Assembly: GCA_027886185.1 (NCBI GenBank) | Contig: WOAB01000689.1 | Coordinates: 5,022,001 to 5,086,000 of the forward strand | Direction of reading: 5' to 3' | Length of the DNA stretch: 64,000 bases | Origin: Rheum nobile | Lineage: Eukaryota; Streptophyta; Magnoliopsida; Caryophyllales; Polygonaceae | Shown: piece after piece, positions 33,513 through 47,099 of the stretch | Layout of the letters: each line of letters opens with the position of its first letter | Numbering within the stretch: the stretch's first letter is position 1 | Notes under the pieces: model-generated | Databases searched by the model: none | Told to the model about the DNA's origin: nothing | What the model saw: only the letters and a program-made list of their open reading frames with translations | Translations under genes and position numbers: made by a program

Positions 33513-34668
33513 ATGGCTACGCAACAGACGTGTGTCGTCAAGAGGGTGTTGGTGTCCAATGAGCAACCATCTCCTCCTTGCGACCTCCACGGAAGTGAAG
33601 ACGACAATCCAGGGGAAGGACACCGTATGGCTGACGCCTTGTCACGCAAATATATCCTACTTACTTCTCTTGATGCTAGGATGCTAGGGTTTTCATTCAT
33701 GCAGGAATTGTATGCTTTAGATGATGATATTAAGGAAAGGTTCCTTGCATGCCAGGCTAGGGGAAGGGTATATAACTTCTATATGCATGATGGTTACATG
33801 TTCTGAGGGTCGAAGTTGTGCATACCTAAGGGTTCTCTACGTAGGCTCTTCATACAAGAGGCCCACGGCGGGGAACTCATGGGACACTTTGGGGTTGATA
33901 AAACCCTAAGTACACTCCAGGAACATTTCTATTGGCCAGGCATGCATATGGAAGTGACTAAGTTTTGTACATCCTGCATAGTGTGTCTTAAGTCCAAGGC
34001 CAAGCTCATTTCTCATGGGCTGTATACTCCTCTTCCTATACCTAGTAACCCTTGGGAGGATATTTCTATGGATTTCATCCTAAGGTTACCTCGGTCTAAG
34101 AGAGGGAGAGACTCCATTTTTGTGACGGTAGACCGGTTCTCCAAAATGGCTCATTTTATTCCTTGTCATAAGACCGATGATGCGTCTTATGTGGTTGACC
34201 TCTTCTTTGAAGGGATTGTTCGCTTACATGGGGTGCCGACGACTATAGTGTTTGATAGGGACACAAATTTTTTGAGATGTTTTTGGAAAACCGTATGGTC
34301 CAAGATGATGACTAAGCTTCTATTCTCTACCTCGTGCCACCCATAAACGGATGGACAAACTGAAGTGGTTAACTGAACTCTTGGTGCTTTATTGCGTTCC
34401 TTGTTGAATACTAACCTGCGCAGGAGGGAGGAATGTCTTCCTTTCATAGAGTTTGTATACAACATGACCTCCCAGTATTACAAGCATGCCAACAAGGGGC
34501 AAAATAAGTTGCTCTTGGAACCCGGAGATCTAGTCTGGGTCCATTTTTGCAAAGACCGGTTTCCAAACTTGAGGGACTCCAAGTTGAAACCAAGGGGAGA
34601 TGGACCGTTTCAAGTACTGCAAAAGATCAATGGCAATGCCTACAAGAATGATCTTCCAGGTCAGTATG
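33513..34668 (+). pseudogene. Gypsy pol fragment: RNase H end and integrase
   Basis: ADALSRKYILLTSLDARMLGF is the end of RNase H. An integrase follows: HHCC zinc domain (HGGELMGHFGVDKTL...CTSCIVC), catalytic Asp in SMDFILRLPRSKRG, Asp in VFDRDTNF, and the end-domain strands LLLEPGDLVWVHFCKDRFP and RGDGPFQVLQKINGNAYK. Stops include TGA near 33806, TAA at 34344-34346 (CAA expected in HPQTDGQTEV) and TGA at 34374-34376 (CGA expected). The segment before ADALSRK is unrelated, so gag to RT has been deleted. The frame is cut by element B at 34668 and resumes at 44338. Confidence 0.85.
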
Positions 34669-35334
34669 TGTAATAACCTTCATATTATCATAAGGATAGC
34701 ATGGTAGAATGAATGTTTGTGTAAGCAGATTATAAAATTTCCTTAAACTGTGAAGGGTGATAGGTTTTAACTTAGAAATGTTTGAATCAATTTACGAAGT
34801 GGTAAATGGGTTAGGTATGGTTAAACTTATAAGATTGGGTAGCTTAGTTAAGGTCGCATCTCCGGGGGCGTTATCAGCCAAGTTTCGGGGTCGAAACTTC
34901 TTGTAAGGAAGAAGTGATGTAATACCCCTAATTTTTAGTAAGGGTATTTGGGTAATTTCCCAAACCCTCGTCTATATTTCTGAACGCGTTAGGCGAAGTT
35001 CGGATTTCTGTAACTCATATGATCTCTGTAAAAATTCCCTGAGCCTTGGATAATACATTCGACGTATTGTCGAGGCTTAGAATATTTGTTCGGGTACAAA
35101 TATTTAAAATCCGGGGTTTAAACCCATGCCAAACCTTTTCCAGGGCAAACAGATGCGAAAATGCCTCTGCCGCGACCGCGGAAAAATAGCTCCCAGAGGA
35201 GCTGGGCATTGGAATTTTCCGCGACCGCGGAAATGTGCAGAGTGTGCAGGCCGGCATGCGTGCCGCGTGTTCTTCGTCGCCGTCGATCTTCTGAGCCACC
35301 GTCGATCTGGGCAGGGGTTGCTCTCCTCCTTTGG

Positions 35335-35347
35335 CTATAAATAGAGG
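35335..35347 (+). promoter_or_regulatory. TATA box of element B LTR
   Basis: CTATAAATAGAGG fits the plant TATA consensus and is present at the same place in the 3' LTR (42331). Transcription would start just before or in the CT run, as in many plant promoters with Y patches. Confidence 0.6.
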
Positions 35348-35380
35348 CCGAGATGGGAGGGTTTTTGGTACCCAAATCAG

Positions 35381-35487
<107 letters not shown>

Positions 35488-36369
35488 TTCCATAGTCGCC
35501 GGAGTTTCGAGCTCTCCCCGGAATTCATGTGGAGTCGTCAAAGCTCTCGACGGAGGTGGTGGTACTCGTAGGGCGGTGCTTAGGAGGCGCAAGGAAGGTT
35601 AGAGTCGAAGCCCTCGTGAATCGAGCCCCCTCGCGTCGTCGCCGGTTAGGTTTTTCTCCCTTTAGAGTCGCCGGAGTTCATGGCCGCGACCGCGGACATG
35701 AACTGCCGCGACCGCGGCAGTGACAAGGTCGGCCGCATCCGCGGCCGCTGTCCTCGACGCCCGCGGACGTCATGTCCTCGACGCTCGTGACCGCAGAATC
35801 CATGCCGCGACCGCGGATTGCCTTGGCAATCGCGATCGTGGCCTTGGACGATCCGGCCTCGGGCGGGACCTTCGTTCTTTCGATTTCGTTCGTTCTTCCT
35901 TAGATTCGTATTATTTTATCATCGAATCTAACCTAGGGTTTCATTATGGGTCATTGTCGTAGGAATCTGTAATCCGATTTCCGTTTCCGTTCCGGACCCA
36001 GAAACCCGTCATCGTTCAATCGTTCATTAGACTAAGGCAAGTGGCGGTTCGCTCTTGCTTAATCATTCCATATTCTATTAATTATCAATTGATTTTAATT
36101 ATTAATTAAATCAGAGTGAACTGTTGTTTTTGTTTGGGAACTGACTTTAATAAATAATGTGATTAAAATATGATATCATAATAGGTTGTATATATTACTA
36201 GAAACAACGCTATTATACTTGTTAATGACCGTAATGGTTTTGTTGTGGATTTAGATGTGAACTTTAGTGCTAGATTAGCACGAGTATTCGTAGGAACAAT
36301 AATTCCTTATGAGGATTAGTCGTTTCTTTATAACTCAGTATTAGTGGACCTAGTCTCTAAATGCTTTCC

Positions 36370-36532
36370 AGATCGTAAACTTTCGTAGTCACTCGAGATC
36401 ATAAACTTTCGTAGTCACTCGAGATCATAAACTTTCGTGGTTACTCGAGACCATAAACTTTCGTAGTCACTCGAGACCATAAACTTTCGTAGTTACTCGA
36501 TATCGTAAACTTTCGTAGTTACTCGAGATCAT
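36370..36532 (+). repeat. 26-bp tandem repeat in LTR of B
   Basis: Six to seven units of 'ataaactttcgtagtcactc' plus 'gagacc'. The same array is at 43313-43465 in the other LTR. Confidence 0.85.
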
Positions 36533-37420
36533 ATTAAAAGCTTTAATGTGAATATACGTTTTGAAATTAAGATAAGATAAGTACGGGTAAACACATAATT
36601 AATGAACCCTCGGGCGAGAAGTACAACTTGGAAACTCGTCTGGACTTCGGTTAGAGTAAGTTATCTTTCCAATCTGAATTCGCATTGTGCGGTGAGGTTG
36701 GTCGTGGACCCAAATGATCAAGTCGTTTTTAAACGCTTGTATGAAACTGTAACGTTCCCAAACAATTGTCATACTTTCCCATAAGACTCAATTCCTTTGG
36801 AGTCTTCCTTTCAGAGCATATCTAAATACTAAATCATTCCGTGAAAGTTCCGAGTTATATATCGTTCCTTCGGCTATTATTCGAGGGACAATGATAGTAA
36901 ACGGTTACGATTACTCGAACCATTCTGTTTTCACCCTTGCACAGTCTTTCATTAGACTAACCAACCGGGTTTTATTCCTTGCATGGTTGGCTGGTGTCAT
37001 CCGTCCTATATGGCACATCAGTGGTTGGTTCCCGAAGTCAAAGTAACCAGTTGAAGAAGAAGAGGCTTGCAGACGAAGATTTAAGTGTCAGTGTTTTAAG
37101 TTGTTAAATATTACTTTAATATATCTTTATAACCTAGCGATGTTATAGGTTGATTCTTAAAAGTCTTCCGCTGTGTAATTTATAAGTCTTCCGCTGAATT
37201 TTTTACTCTGTTGTAAAGACGCTACTCTCGTTTGATGAGAGATCTTTTAATAAAAGAGCTGAGTTTCATATACAAATGTCTTCCGCTGTTTAATCTTTCA
37301 TTTGATATTTATATACGCATTCAAGTTTAATTGTTCCGATTAAAGCCTAGGGTGGCTTTGGACGGTAACGCTTGAGGTCACTGGCGTGTGACACTACCGA
37401 CATAAGTCGGGGGTGTTACA

Positions 37421-39259
37421 ATTATGGTATCAGAGCAATGGTTTTAAGATTCTTGGCCTTTTGTTAGGTTTGAGAATTTTCAAAAATTATTTTTTGAAAT
37501 TATTTCCAACCTGTTTTCCTTTAAGAAGGAGTTTCGGGAATCTAGATTTTAACTTTAAAAGTTTAAATACCTCATGAAATTCAATTTAAACTATGATTTA
37601 GCTATTTGGGCTTCAAAAGTTATTTGTAGTTGGTTTTAAATGCTGTGTATAAGCAACCAAACGGTAGATTATGATTGTAACTTTAAAAGTGTGATTTTTG
37701 TCTTAGTATGAGTTTTGCGAAAATCATATCACTAGTTTGCGAAATTAATTTTTTTAAAAATAATTACTTTATTAAAGTTAATATATAAAGTTTAAAGGTA
37801 TAAAGTTTGAAAGTATAAGATTTATTAATAAGTGGTTTTCAAACTTCTGCAAGCTTCGAGTGTTACTTATTCCTTATATCCATTCCTAAGAATCTTTCTT
37901 CATTTCTGGAGTAATGTCCCATCAGTATGACATTAATAGCTTTCTTAGCTGAGTTGGCGAGCGTTATCTCGTAAGCTGAGTTCTTCCAAAATTTCTTAGG
38001 GTGTAGGAATAAATGTGTGGGGTTAATGCTCTATGAGATTAAGAGTTAGCTCTCATATATGTACCTTGAACATTTGTTCTGATAAAGGTATATAGGGATG
38101 GACTAATGCGAAGTCCAGAATGCCTGGTGGTGAATTCATGCTGTAAACATTGATGTGAATAGATTGTGTGAAAAATATAAGGATCTTAAGTTAGAAATAA
38201 GTTATTTGAGACAGTTAAACAAACCTTTGGGATTTGAGTCAGGAAATGGGCGTATGGGCCAAACCTATGTGGGCCAAATAATTGAGTTTGATAAGTTGTA
38301 CTTTCAGGGAATAAGGGGTTATGATATTTGTAAGATTGCAATGTTTGGTATTTGGAATTTTTTTTTTGCGAGTATGTCAGTTATCAGGCTTATGGTACAA
38401 TTCGTTGGAGAAGATTAAGTTGTGAAGTTACTGTGTTAGGAAGAGGCCACGTAAATGGAAATATTACAGTTTAAGGATAGATTATGTTGATGATTCTGAT
38501 AAATTAAAGGATTTAGTGGAGAGAATTGTCTATGTGCGCCTAAGGAGTAAGGTAACAAGCTTACTCGTACGAATCTGTTAAAGGATTATGATAGAAGTGA
38601 CTGATGTGGTTGGTAATGAATCATTTTTCAGGATGATACCTTAAGAAAATAAGAGTAATGTCTCATGTGATTCATTTTGAGGAACATAAGAATAAAGGGG
38701 TGGTGATTATGTTTGGAGAAGTGAAGGAACCTTAAAGGTTTAAATTACAGGATGATTAAAGGAATAGGCTAAATCACCACCGAAAGGATACCAAGTTAGA
38801 ATTGGCATAAGGGCCAAACTCGACGATGATGAGTAATGAAATTGTGGGGTATACACTTAAAGGAATTAGGAAATGCGATGCCTCAAGGACCACTAAGATC
38901 TGACAATGGATTAAAAGGCAGATAAGGTACGTACTCTGGGAGAAGTTATAAATGGAAAAGTGGAAGGAGAAATGTGTATTCTCATGCTTAAGGTATAGCA
39001 AGTCTGTTACAATGATTTTGGAGGGTACTATCATAAAATAATTATGACCTTGTGGATGTAGTTACGAGTTGCTACAAGTGTAACATATGGAGATGTGGGA
39101 TAATGGTGTGATTGAGGAGACATATCAATTTCCTAGGAACAATGTCAAGGTTAAAGTGATTAAGAATATTAAGTTCAGGTAGTAAGGTTAGTAGCAAACC
39201 CGATTCCAGTAATTAGCAATGCTAGTTTCGGGGTCGAAACTATTTTAAGGGGGTAGTAA
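37421..39259 (+). other. Internal region of element B, non-coding
   Basis: Starts with the primer site (atggtatcagagcaatgg at 37424) and ends with the polypurine tract. Scattered open frames show no gag, protease, RT or integrase motif. Confidence 0.7.
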
Positions 39260-39466
39260 TGTAATAACCTTCATATTATCATAAGGATAGCATGGTAGAA
39301 TGAATGTTTGTGTAAGCAGATTATAAAATTTCCTTAAACTGTGAAGGGTGATAGGTTTTAACTTAGAAATGTTTGAAGCAATTTACGAAGTGGTAAATGG
39401 GTTAGGTATGGTTAAACTTATAAGGTTGGGTAGCTTAGTATAAGGTCGCATCTCCGAGGGCGTTAT

Positions 39467-41851
39467 TGTAATATCCCTCATTTTATAAGGATATTTTGGA
39501 GTTTTTCCAACTCCCGTATTACAAGTCGGATTAATTTCAGAGAAGTTCAGACATTCGGTAATATGTTTGATCTCTGTAATATTTTTCTGAGTAATATAAA
39601 ATACAGTTGACATGTGTTCAAGGTTAAATAGTCATTCGTGTACGAATATATTTAACCCGGGGTTAAATATAATGAACCCAAGATTAAAACGGACAAAAGG
39701 GTAAAGAATGGCCTTGACCGCACCCCGCGGTCAACTGGCCGCACCCGCGGTGAAGGCCGATCTGTGAGGCGGTCAGAGGAGGCCACCGCACCCCACCGCA
39801 CCCTGCCGCACCCCGCGGTGGGATATTTTTTCTTCTACAGCGTGATCGTCTTCCACAACAAGTGGCGCCGGTTGTCAGCAAGTGGCTGCCTCCTTGGTCG
39901 AGGGCTTGTTCCCCTCTTAGCTGGGCCTATAAAAGGGAGAGAAAGCTGAAGAGGAGAGTGCTGAACGTCTTCTTCCTCCTCCTCTGTCTTCTTCCTCCTC
40001 TGTTTTCTCCATTGCCGCCTGAGCTTCCAAGCTTTCGCCGGAGCTTCGCCGGAGTTTCCCTTGAGTGGAGAAAGTACTCCCAAGTGGTGTTGGAAGGTTT
40101 AAGGTGTTTGGAGAGTGAACCTTAATCGAATCGAAAGCAAACGACTCGGTTTGGGTGAGTTTTCTGAATTCTCGCTGAAGCCCCTCTGCCTCTGTTAGCT
40201 CGCCGCACCCGCGGCAAGGACCCCACCGCGCCCGCGGTGAGTTGGGTTTGTGTTGTGGCTCGTGGGTGTGTGGTCTTGGGCGAGGCTTGGATCCTTCGAT
40301 TCTTTCCGTATTCTTGTAGATTCATATATATGGATATTGAATCTAACTTAGGGTTTCATTTTGGGTCGATCCGAAGGAATCTGTGGTCTCAGATCTGTCC
40401 CTGTTTCGGACCCAAGAACTCGTCGTCTCTAAGCTTTGCTTAAGCTTCTGCGGATCTAAGGCAAGTGGCGGTTCGCTCTTGCTCATCATTCCATACTTCC
40501 ATTAATTATCAATTGTTTAGTTGTTAATTAATTTGGGATGATTTACTGTTTTCGTTGAGAACAGTTTTGATAACTGTTTGTGATTTTAAAAGATATTATA
40601 ATAGGTTGTATATCTGCTAGAACAACGCTATTATAGATATAAATGATTAAAACATGATATTATACTAGGTTGTATATCTGCTAGAACAACGCTAGTATAG
40701 ATATATGTTTTTGATGTTGGCCATGATAGCTGTGATGTGAATTATTACTGTGTTGAACTGTTTAGTTAGCACTAGTAGTTAGGAACGTTGGACTCGTTGA
40801 GGTCCAGTCGTTTCTTGATAATTATTGGTTGAGAGGGCATCGGAGACCCTGACACCAACTGGCGGATCATGATCGTCCTCTATCCGAGTATAGAGGTGGT
40901 GCACTTAGCTAGTGTCACAAACCTTGGAAATGATTCCCTTCGATATATGTCCCTCATGACGAAACATATATCTAAAAGCTTATAATGTGATGTGTGTTTT
41001 GGAATTAAATGAGACAAGTGCCGTTGTCGCACATAATTAATATACCCTTGGGCGAGTAGTGCGGCTAGGAAATCTCGTCTTGACTTTGATCAGAGTAACG
41101 TTCTCTTTTCAATCTGGATTCGCTTTGAGCGGTGAGGTTGGTCGTGAACCGAAACATCAAGTCGTTTTTGAACGCTTGTGTGATTATTAATGTTCCCCAA
41201 TATTTGTCATGTTTCCGATAAGACTCAATTCATTGGAGTCTTCTTTTGGGATTGATTGCTGTGAGACTCGATCTCTAGAATCTTCTCTTGATCATGTCTT
41301 TTCATAGATTTCAGTAGAAGTATGGTGGTTGACTATCGTCATCGGTTGTTATTCGAGAAACGATGAGTCTAACCTAATACGACTACTTCGAACCACTCTG
41401 CTTTGTACCATTGCTTAGTCTTTCATTAGACTAACCAACCGTAATTGTCCTCTGCATGGTTGGCTGGTGTCATCCGTTCGATTCGGCACATCAGATAAGT
41501 TGCCATCCCGTGAAGGCTAGAACGACTATAGAGGCGAACGGTGTTTTGACCAGTTTATTCAGGTTAAGATCCTTGGCGGGTGATCATTGCTATCAAGACC
41601 CTTTTGTTGGTTATTTAAAGTCTTCCGCTGTATTAAATATATCTTGTATTAAGTCTTCCGCTGTATTTTGGTTGTCTTTCGGATTATGGATGTAATGCCG
41701 AGACAATGATTTTAATTGAAAGTTATGATATTTTGTATCATAATTGTTGTTTGATGATTTATATCAACTGGAAAAGCCTTGGGTGACATCGGACAGTACG
41801 TCTGAGGTCATTGGCGGTAATACTTTCAAGAGGTTATTTGGGGGTGTTACA
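39467..41851 (+). mobile_element. Solo LTR C nested in element B
   Basis: GTTAT at 39462-39466 is repeated at 41852-41856. The 2,385-bp insert runs TGTAATATCC to GGGTGTTACA with no internal region, so it is a solo LTR left by LTR-LTR recombination. It is related to the LTR of B (shared 'caagtggcggttcgctcttg', 'gtcttccgctgt' and the same end) but has CCGCACCCCGCGG-type motifs at 39717-39820 and 40200-40240. A TATA box (CTATAAAAGGG) lies at about 39927. Confidence 0.9.
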
Positions 41852-42376
41852 GTTATCAGCCAAGTTTCAGGGTCGAAACTTCTTTTAAGGAAGAAGTGAT
41901 GTAATACCCCTCATTTTTAGTAAGGGTATTTGGGTAATTTCCCAAACCCTCGTCTATATTTCTGATCGTGTTAGGCGAAGTTCGGATTTCTGTAACTCAT
42001 ATGATCTCTGTAAAAATTCCCTGAGCCTTGGATAATACATTCGACGTATTGTCGAGGCTTAGAATATTTGTTCGGGTACAAATATTTAAAATCCGGGGTT
42101 TAAACCCACGCCAAACCTTTTCCCGGGCAAACAGACGCGAAAATGCCTCTGCCGCGGAAGAATTTCCGCGACCGCGAAAAAATAGCTCCCAGAGGAGCTG
42201 GGCATTGGAATTTTCCGCGACCACGGAAATGTGCAGAGTGTGCAGACCGGCATGCGTGCCGCGTGTTCTTCGTCGCCGTCGATCTTCTGAGCCACCGTCG
42301 ATCTGGGCGGGGGCTGCTCTCCTCCTTTGGCTATAAATAGAGGCCGAGATGGGAGGGTTTTTGGCACTCAAATCAG

Positions 42377-42379
<3 letters not shown>

Positions 42380-42420
<41 letters not shown>
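42380..42420 (+). repeat. (CT)n microsatellite, about 20 units
   Basis: Shorter counterpart of the run at 35382-35484. Confidence 0.95.
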
Positions 42421-42423
<3 letters not shown>

Positions 42424-44337
42424 TTACATAGTCGCCGGAGTTTCGTGCTCTTGCCGGAATTCTTGTGGAGTCGCTGGAGCTGTCGCCGGAGGTGGTGGTA
42501 CTCGTAGGGCGGTGCTTAGGAGGTGCAAGGAAGGTTGGAGTCGAAGCCCTCGCGAATCGAGCCCCCTCGCATCGTCGCCGGTGAGGTTTTTCTCCCTTTA
42601 GAGTCACCGGAGTTCATGGCCGCGACCGCGGACATGAACTGCCGCGACCGCGGCAGTGACAAGGTCGGCCACGTCCGTGACCGCTGTCCTCGACGCCCGC
42701 GGACGTCATGTCCTCGACGCCCGCGACCGCGGAATCCATGCCGCGACCGCGGATTGCCTTGGCAATCGTGATCGTGGCCTTGGACGATCCGGCCTCGGGC
42801 GGGACCTTCGTTCTTTCGATTTCATTCGTTCTTCCTTAGATTCGTATTATTTTATCGTCGAATCTAACCTAGGGTTTCATTATGGGTCATTGTCGTAGGA
42901 ATCTGTATTCCGATTTCCGTTCTCGTTTCGGACCCAGAAACCCGTCATCGTTCAATGGTTCATTAGACTAAGGCAAGTGATGGTTCGCTCTTGCTTAATC
43001 ATTCCATATTCTATTAATTATCGATTGCTTTTAATTGTTAATTAAATCGGAGTGAACTGTTGTTTTCGTTTGGGAACTGACTTTAATAAATAATGTGATT
43101 AAAATATGATATTATAATAGGTTGTATATATTGCTAGAAACAACGCTATTATATTTGTTAATGACCGTAATGATTTTGTTGTGGATTTAAATGTGAACTT
43201 TAATGCTAGATTAGCACGAGTATTCGTAGGAACGATAATTCCTTATGAGGATTAGTCGTTTCTTTATAACTCAGTATTAGTGGACCTAGTCTCTAAATGC
43301 TTTCCAGATCGTAAACTTTCGTAGTCACTCGAGATCATAGACTTTCGTAGTCACTCGAGATCATAAACTTTCGTGGTTACTCGAGACCATAAACTTTCGT
43401 AGTCACTCGAGACCATAAACTTTCGTAGTTACTCGATATCGTAAACTTTCGTAGTTACTCGAGATCATATTAAAAGCTTTAATGTGAATATACGTTTTGA
43501 AATTAAGATAAGATAAGTGCGGGTAAGCACATAATTAATGAACCCTAGGGCGAGAAGTACAACTTGGAAACTCGCCTAGACTTCGGTTAGAGTAAGTTAT
43601 CTTTCCAATCTGAATTCGCATTGTGCGGTGAGGTTGGTCGTGGACCCAAATGATCAAGTCGTTTTTAAACGCTTGTATGAAACTGTAACGTTCTCAAACA
43701 ATTGTCATACTTTCCCATAAGACTCAATTCCTTTGGAGTCTTCCTTTCAGAGCATATCTAAATACTAAATCATTCCGTGAAAGTTCCGGGTTATATATCA
43801 TTCCTTCAGTTATTATTCGAGGGACAATGATAGTAAACGGTTACGATTACTAGAACCATTCTGTTTTCACCCTTGCATAGTCTTTCATTAGACTAACCAA
43901 CCGGGTTTTATTCCTTGCATGGTTGGCTGGTGTCATCCGTCCTATATGGCACATCAGTGGTTGGTTCCCGAAGTCAAAGTAACCAGTTGAAGAAGAAGAG
44001 ACTTGCAGACGAAGATTTAAGTGTGAGTGTTTTAAGTTGTTAAATATTACTTTAATATATCTTTATAACCTAGCGATGTTATAGGTTGATTCTTAAAAGT
44101 CTTCCGCTGAAATTTTTACTCTGTTGTAAAGACGCTACTCTCGTTTGATGAGAGATCTTTTAATAAAGGAGCTGAGTTTCATATACAAATGTCTTCCGCT
44201 GTTTAATCTTTCATTTAATATTTATATACGCATTCAAGTTTAGTTGTTCCGATTAAAGCCTAGGGTAGCTTTGGACGATAACGTTTGAGGTCACTGGCGT
44301 GTGCACTACCGACATAAGTCGGGGGTGTTACAGTATG

Positions 44338-44729
44338 GAGTCCATAATGTGTTTAATGTGTCTGATCTCTCTCCATTTCTTATAGATGACGAGGACGACG
44401 AGTTTCGAGAAGATTCAGGGTCGAATCCTCTTCAAGAGAGGGAGGATGATGTAAGCACACCTGTGCTTCATCAAGGATCTGACTCGGACCAGCCAAGACA
44501 ACCTCCGACACCACCCATGACGTGTGCCCGTCGCCGGGTTCAAGGCCAAGGAGATGAGACACCAACAAGGGCGTCAGGAGTCATTACAAGGAGTCGGGCT
44601 AGACATCTGCTCATGGGTCTACAAGAAACATCATATATTGGAAGATTGCCAAAGATGAGGAACATTGAAGGAGAATTGCTTGGTGGAGTTGTGCGAGGAG
44701 CCCAAGGACGACGCCGGCGTCAGAGATGA
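44338..44729 (+). pseudogene. Gypsy Pol C-terminal tail, continuing into the 3' LTR
   Basis: The frame cut at 34668 resumes with VFNVSDLSPFLIDDEDDEF, then a Glu/Asp-rich stretch. It crosses the LTR start (44447) and ends GVITRSRARHLLMGLQETS...RRRRQR before TGA at 44727. About 95 codons of pol therefore lie inside the LTR, and the same segment is repeated in the 5' LTR at 31474-31740. This tail (TRSRA) is typical of Gypsy polyproteins. Confidence 0.8.
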
Positions 44730-45555
44730 ATTAGAGCAGGGTGGAATGTGCAGATCGTTAATCCAATTGGGATGAACTTTGGACATTTTATGCTTCTTGG
44801 ACCTACCTTGGTCGTGTCCAAAGTTGAGGCCCAACAGAAGCCCGAGGAGAGAGATATGGCTGCTGCAAGGTCCGAAATTGAAAATGTTCGTTTGCGTTGT
44901 CCTTTATTCGGATTGGGCCGATGTTTGGATATGTTTCACATATTGGGCTTATATTTCATGTGTCCAAATTTGAAACCCATTGGAGATCGGACGCCAGCAG
45001 CATGCTCGTTACAAGTTTCGAGATTTAGGGTTTTTCTAGGGTTTTCCTTTCTTAGGGAACACGTATTTCGAGATTGACATTTACACCTATTTATATTCTT
45101 TCTTTCATAGAGTTTTAGACAGCTTTAGATAAAATTAAGAATCAAGTGTTTCTCTATTCCTAGATTGGAATTTGATTGAATTCAAGTTTGAGGATTCGAC
45201 TTCGATTCAATTGTGAGCGTGAGTGTTTAGGTGGACTCCGACGGTATTCAATCTCAACCCGATACTTCTTTCGCGAGTGGACTCTTGTGAGGGATTTGTC
45301 AAACCTTGTTGAACTCTAGGTGGACTCCTTGAGTTCTTCAAGTCGTTCAAGGCAACCGGGTGGACTCCTAGTTGTTGTTGTTCGCCTATCCGGTTCGTGT
45401 TCGTGCGGTCTCGAAGATCTCAACCACATTCCCGTGCCTCCGTTCGAGCCCATTTCTGGCGTCTCAAACGCAGCCGTGCCCTCATTGACGGATTGGCGAG
45501 CGGTTCGTGGCGTTTTATCTTCCCTGAAGCGATCCTACAAGAGCGGAAGCCATCA
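44447..45555 (+). repeat. 3' LTR of element A
   Basis: This 1,109-bp LTR is close to 31464-32556, with a few short insertions (for example near 45300-45330). It is preceded by a purine-rich tract (gagagggagga). Confidence 0.88.
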
Positions 45556-45560
45556 TATTT

Positions 45561-46172
45561 AATGGATACAACTTATCCTAGTGATTCTAAAAATATTTTT
45601 ATAACGAATACATATATTTAGCATAGGACCCCATTGTCATTGGACGGCCCTGACTATATGATACATAAGTAGTAGATTAACCAGGAGCATCTAAACGGAT
45701 AAGTTAAAACAATTTATGATCTTAAAACAAACCATGCAACAACAGAAATTGTATGGCCTAAGTCTAATTTGATCGCCAACGATTATGCATCAATCAATGC
45801 AACTTAGCGCATTATTCTACATTCCAAATGCGCCATTTGAGTATTGATAGTACTAAGACCGAGTATCCCTTTGTATTTTTATTTTCGAATTCCTTTGTTT
45901 AACATTAACTAAACCTCGTCTTAATGCAATCGGTTCTATTAATGATGATCCATAAACATATTAGTAGTTTATTATTATAACGAATACATTATTATCTTCG
46001 ATAATATAACCAACTGAAGAACTATTATAGTCGGTACAGAATCCATCAAAATTAAGTTTAATGGATGATTGTCTTGGTTTGACCGATGAGATATTTTAAC
46101 TTTTCAAGATGGCTTCCGTCGGTCTGGTACAACACGCGTACTGATAATGTGTCATCTTCTATAAGCGTTTTC
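45561..46172. other. No gene recognised
   Basis: AT-rich spacer between Gypsy A and the Copia element. No feature supported. Confidence 0.4.
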
Positions 46173-46177
46173 ACTGC

Positions 46178-47043
46178 TGTTGGAACGATGATGTTCCCTC
46201 TAGTTTTGATGATGATAAATCTTATTACGCTTGATGGTTTTATTGTGAATGTGAGTTTCAAGAACAATGCATAAGACAAGGAACGATGAAAATCATATGA
46301 AGAATCAAAACAGATAATTCAAGGAACAACGAAGTCAACAATAGAACAACGCGCGTGTGCAAACTGAGAAATTGATACGAGCGATAGAAAGAAGGAAAGA
46401 ACAAGGGAACATCGCGAAGGAACGGTGCGACGCGCGCGTTGTGAACTTGTGCATGAATTCTATTCTTGGAAAGAAATCTTCAAAGACGCCTTGGTTCGCA
46501 AGAAACAAGTTTGTTACAGATTTGGCAGTTAAAAAAGATTGTGTAAAGATAGTTTAGGAATATTTTATTTGATTTTCTTAGTGGATACTTGGGCAAATCT
46601 TCTTAGTATTTCGAAGGCTATATATATGAGAAGAAGTAGCTATCATAGCTACGCAACCATGATCATTTCCAAGGAGAAAGAGATTTCGGAGAAGAAGAAG
46701 AACACTTGCAAGTACGAAGCATTGGTAAGTTGAGTACTTGATAAGGTTTTGAGTGTCTATGGTGTTGTTAGGAACGTTACACATAGAAGTCTAGATATCT
46801 AGGAGTAAATTAGATTGAGATAATACTTGCTCAATTGTAATTCCAGTATTAATAACACAAGTAGACATTTGAAATCCTACTAGGGTAAAACCTAGGGGTA
46901 TAGATTTTTCTCAGTCAACTAGTTGGTTGATTGAGTTTTCTTCTCTAAGGAGCATTGCTACTATTACTTTACAATCTGTCATATCTGTCCGCTGCCTAAG
47001 GAACAGTTCTACCGTTCCTTGTATTAACACACACGATTCTACA
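46178..47043 (+). repeat. 5' LTR of Copia E
   Basis: 866 bp, from TGTTGGAACG to GATTCTACA, directly followed by the primer site. No second copy lies in the window to confirm the left edge. Confidence 0.65.
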
Positions 47044-47044
47044 A

Positions 47045-47062
47045 TTGGTATCAGAGCAGGTT
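47045..47062 (+). other. Primer-binding site of Copia E
   Basis: TTGGTATCAGAGCAGG matches the initiator-Met-tRNA primer site of Copia elements. Confidence 0.85.
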
Positions 47063-47099
47063 TGTTCTGATTGTGTGTTACTCACATGTTTACAGGTAA

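Larger units (their letters stand above)
39260..44332 (+). repeat. 3' LTR of element B, split by solo LTR C
   Basis: 39260-39466 and 41852-44332 together match the 5' LTR. The break falls at GTTAT, which is single at the equivalent position (about 34879) of the 5' LTR, so the empty site is visible in the same window. Confidence 0.9.
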
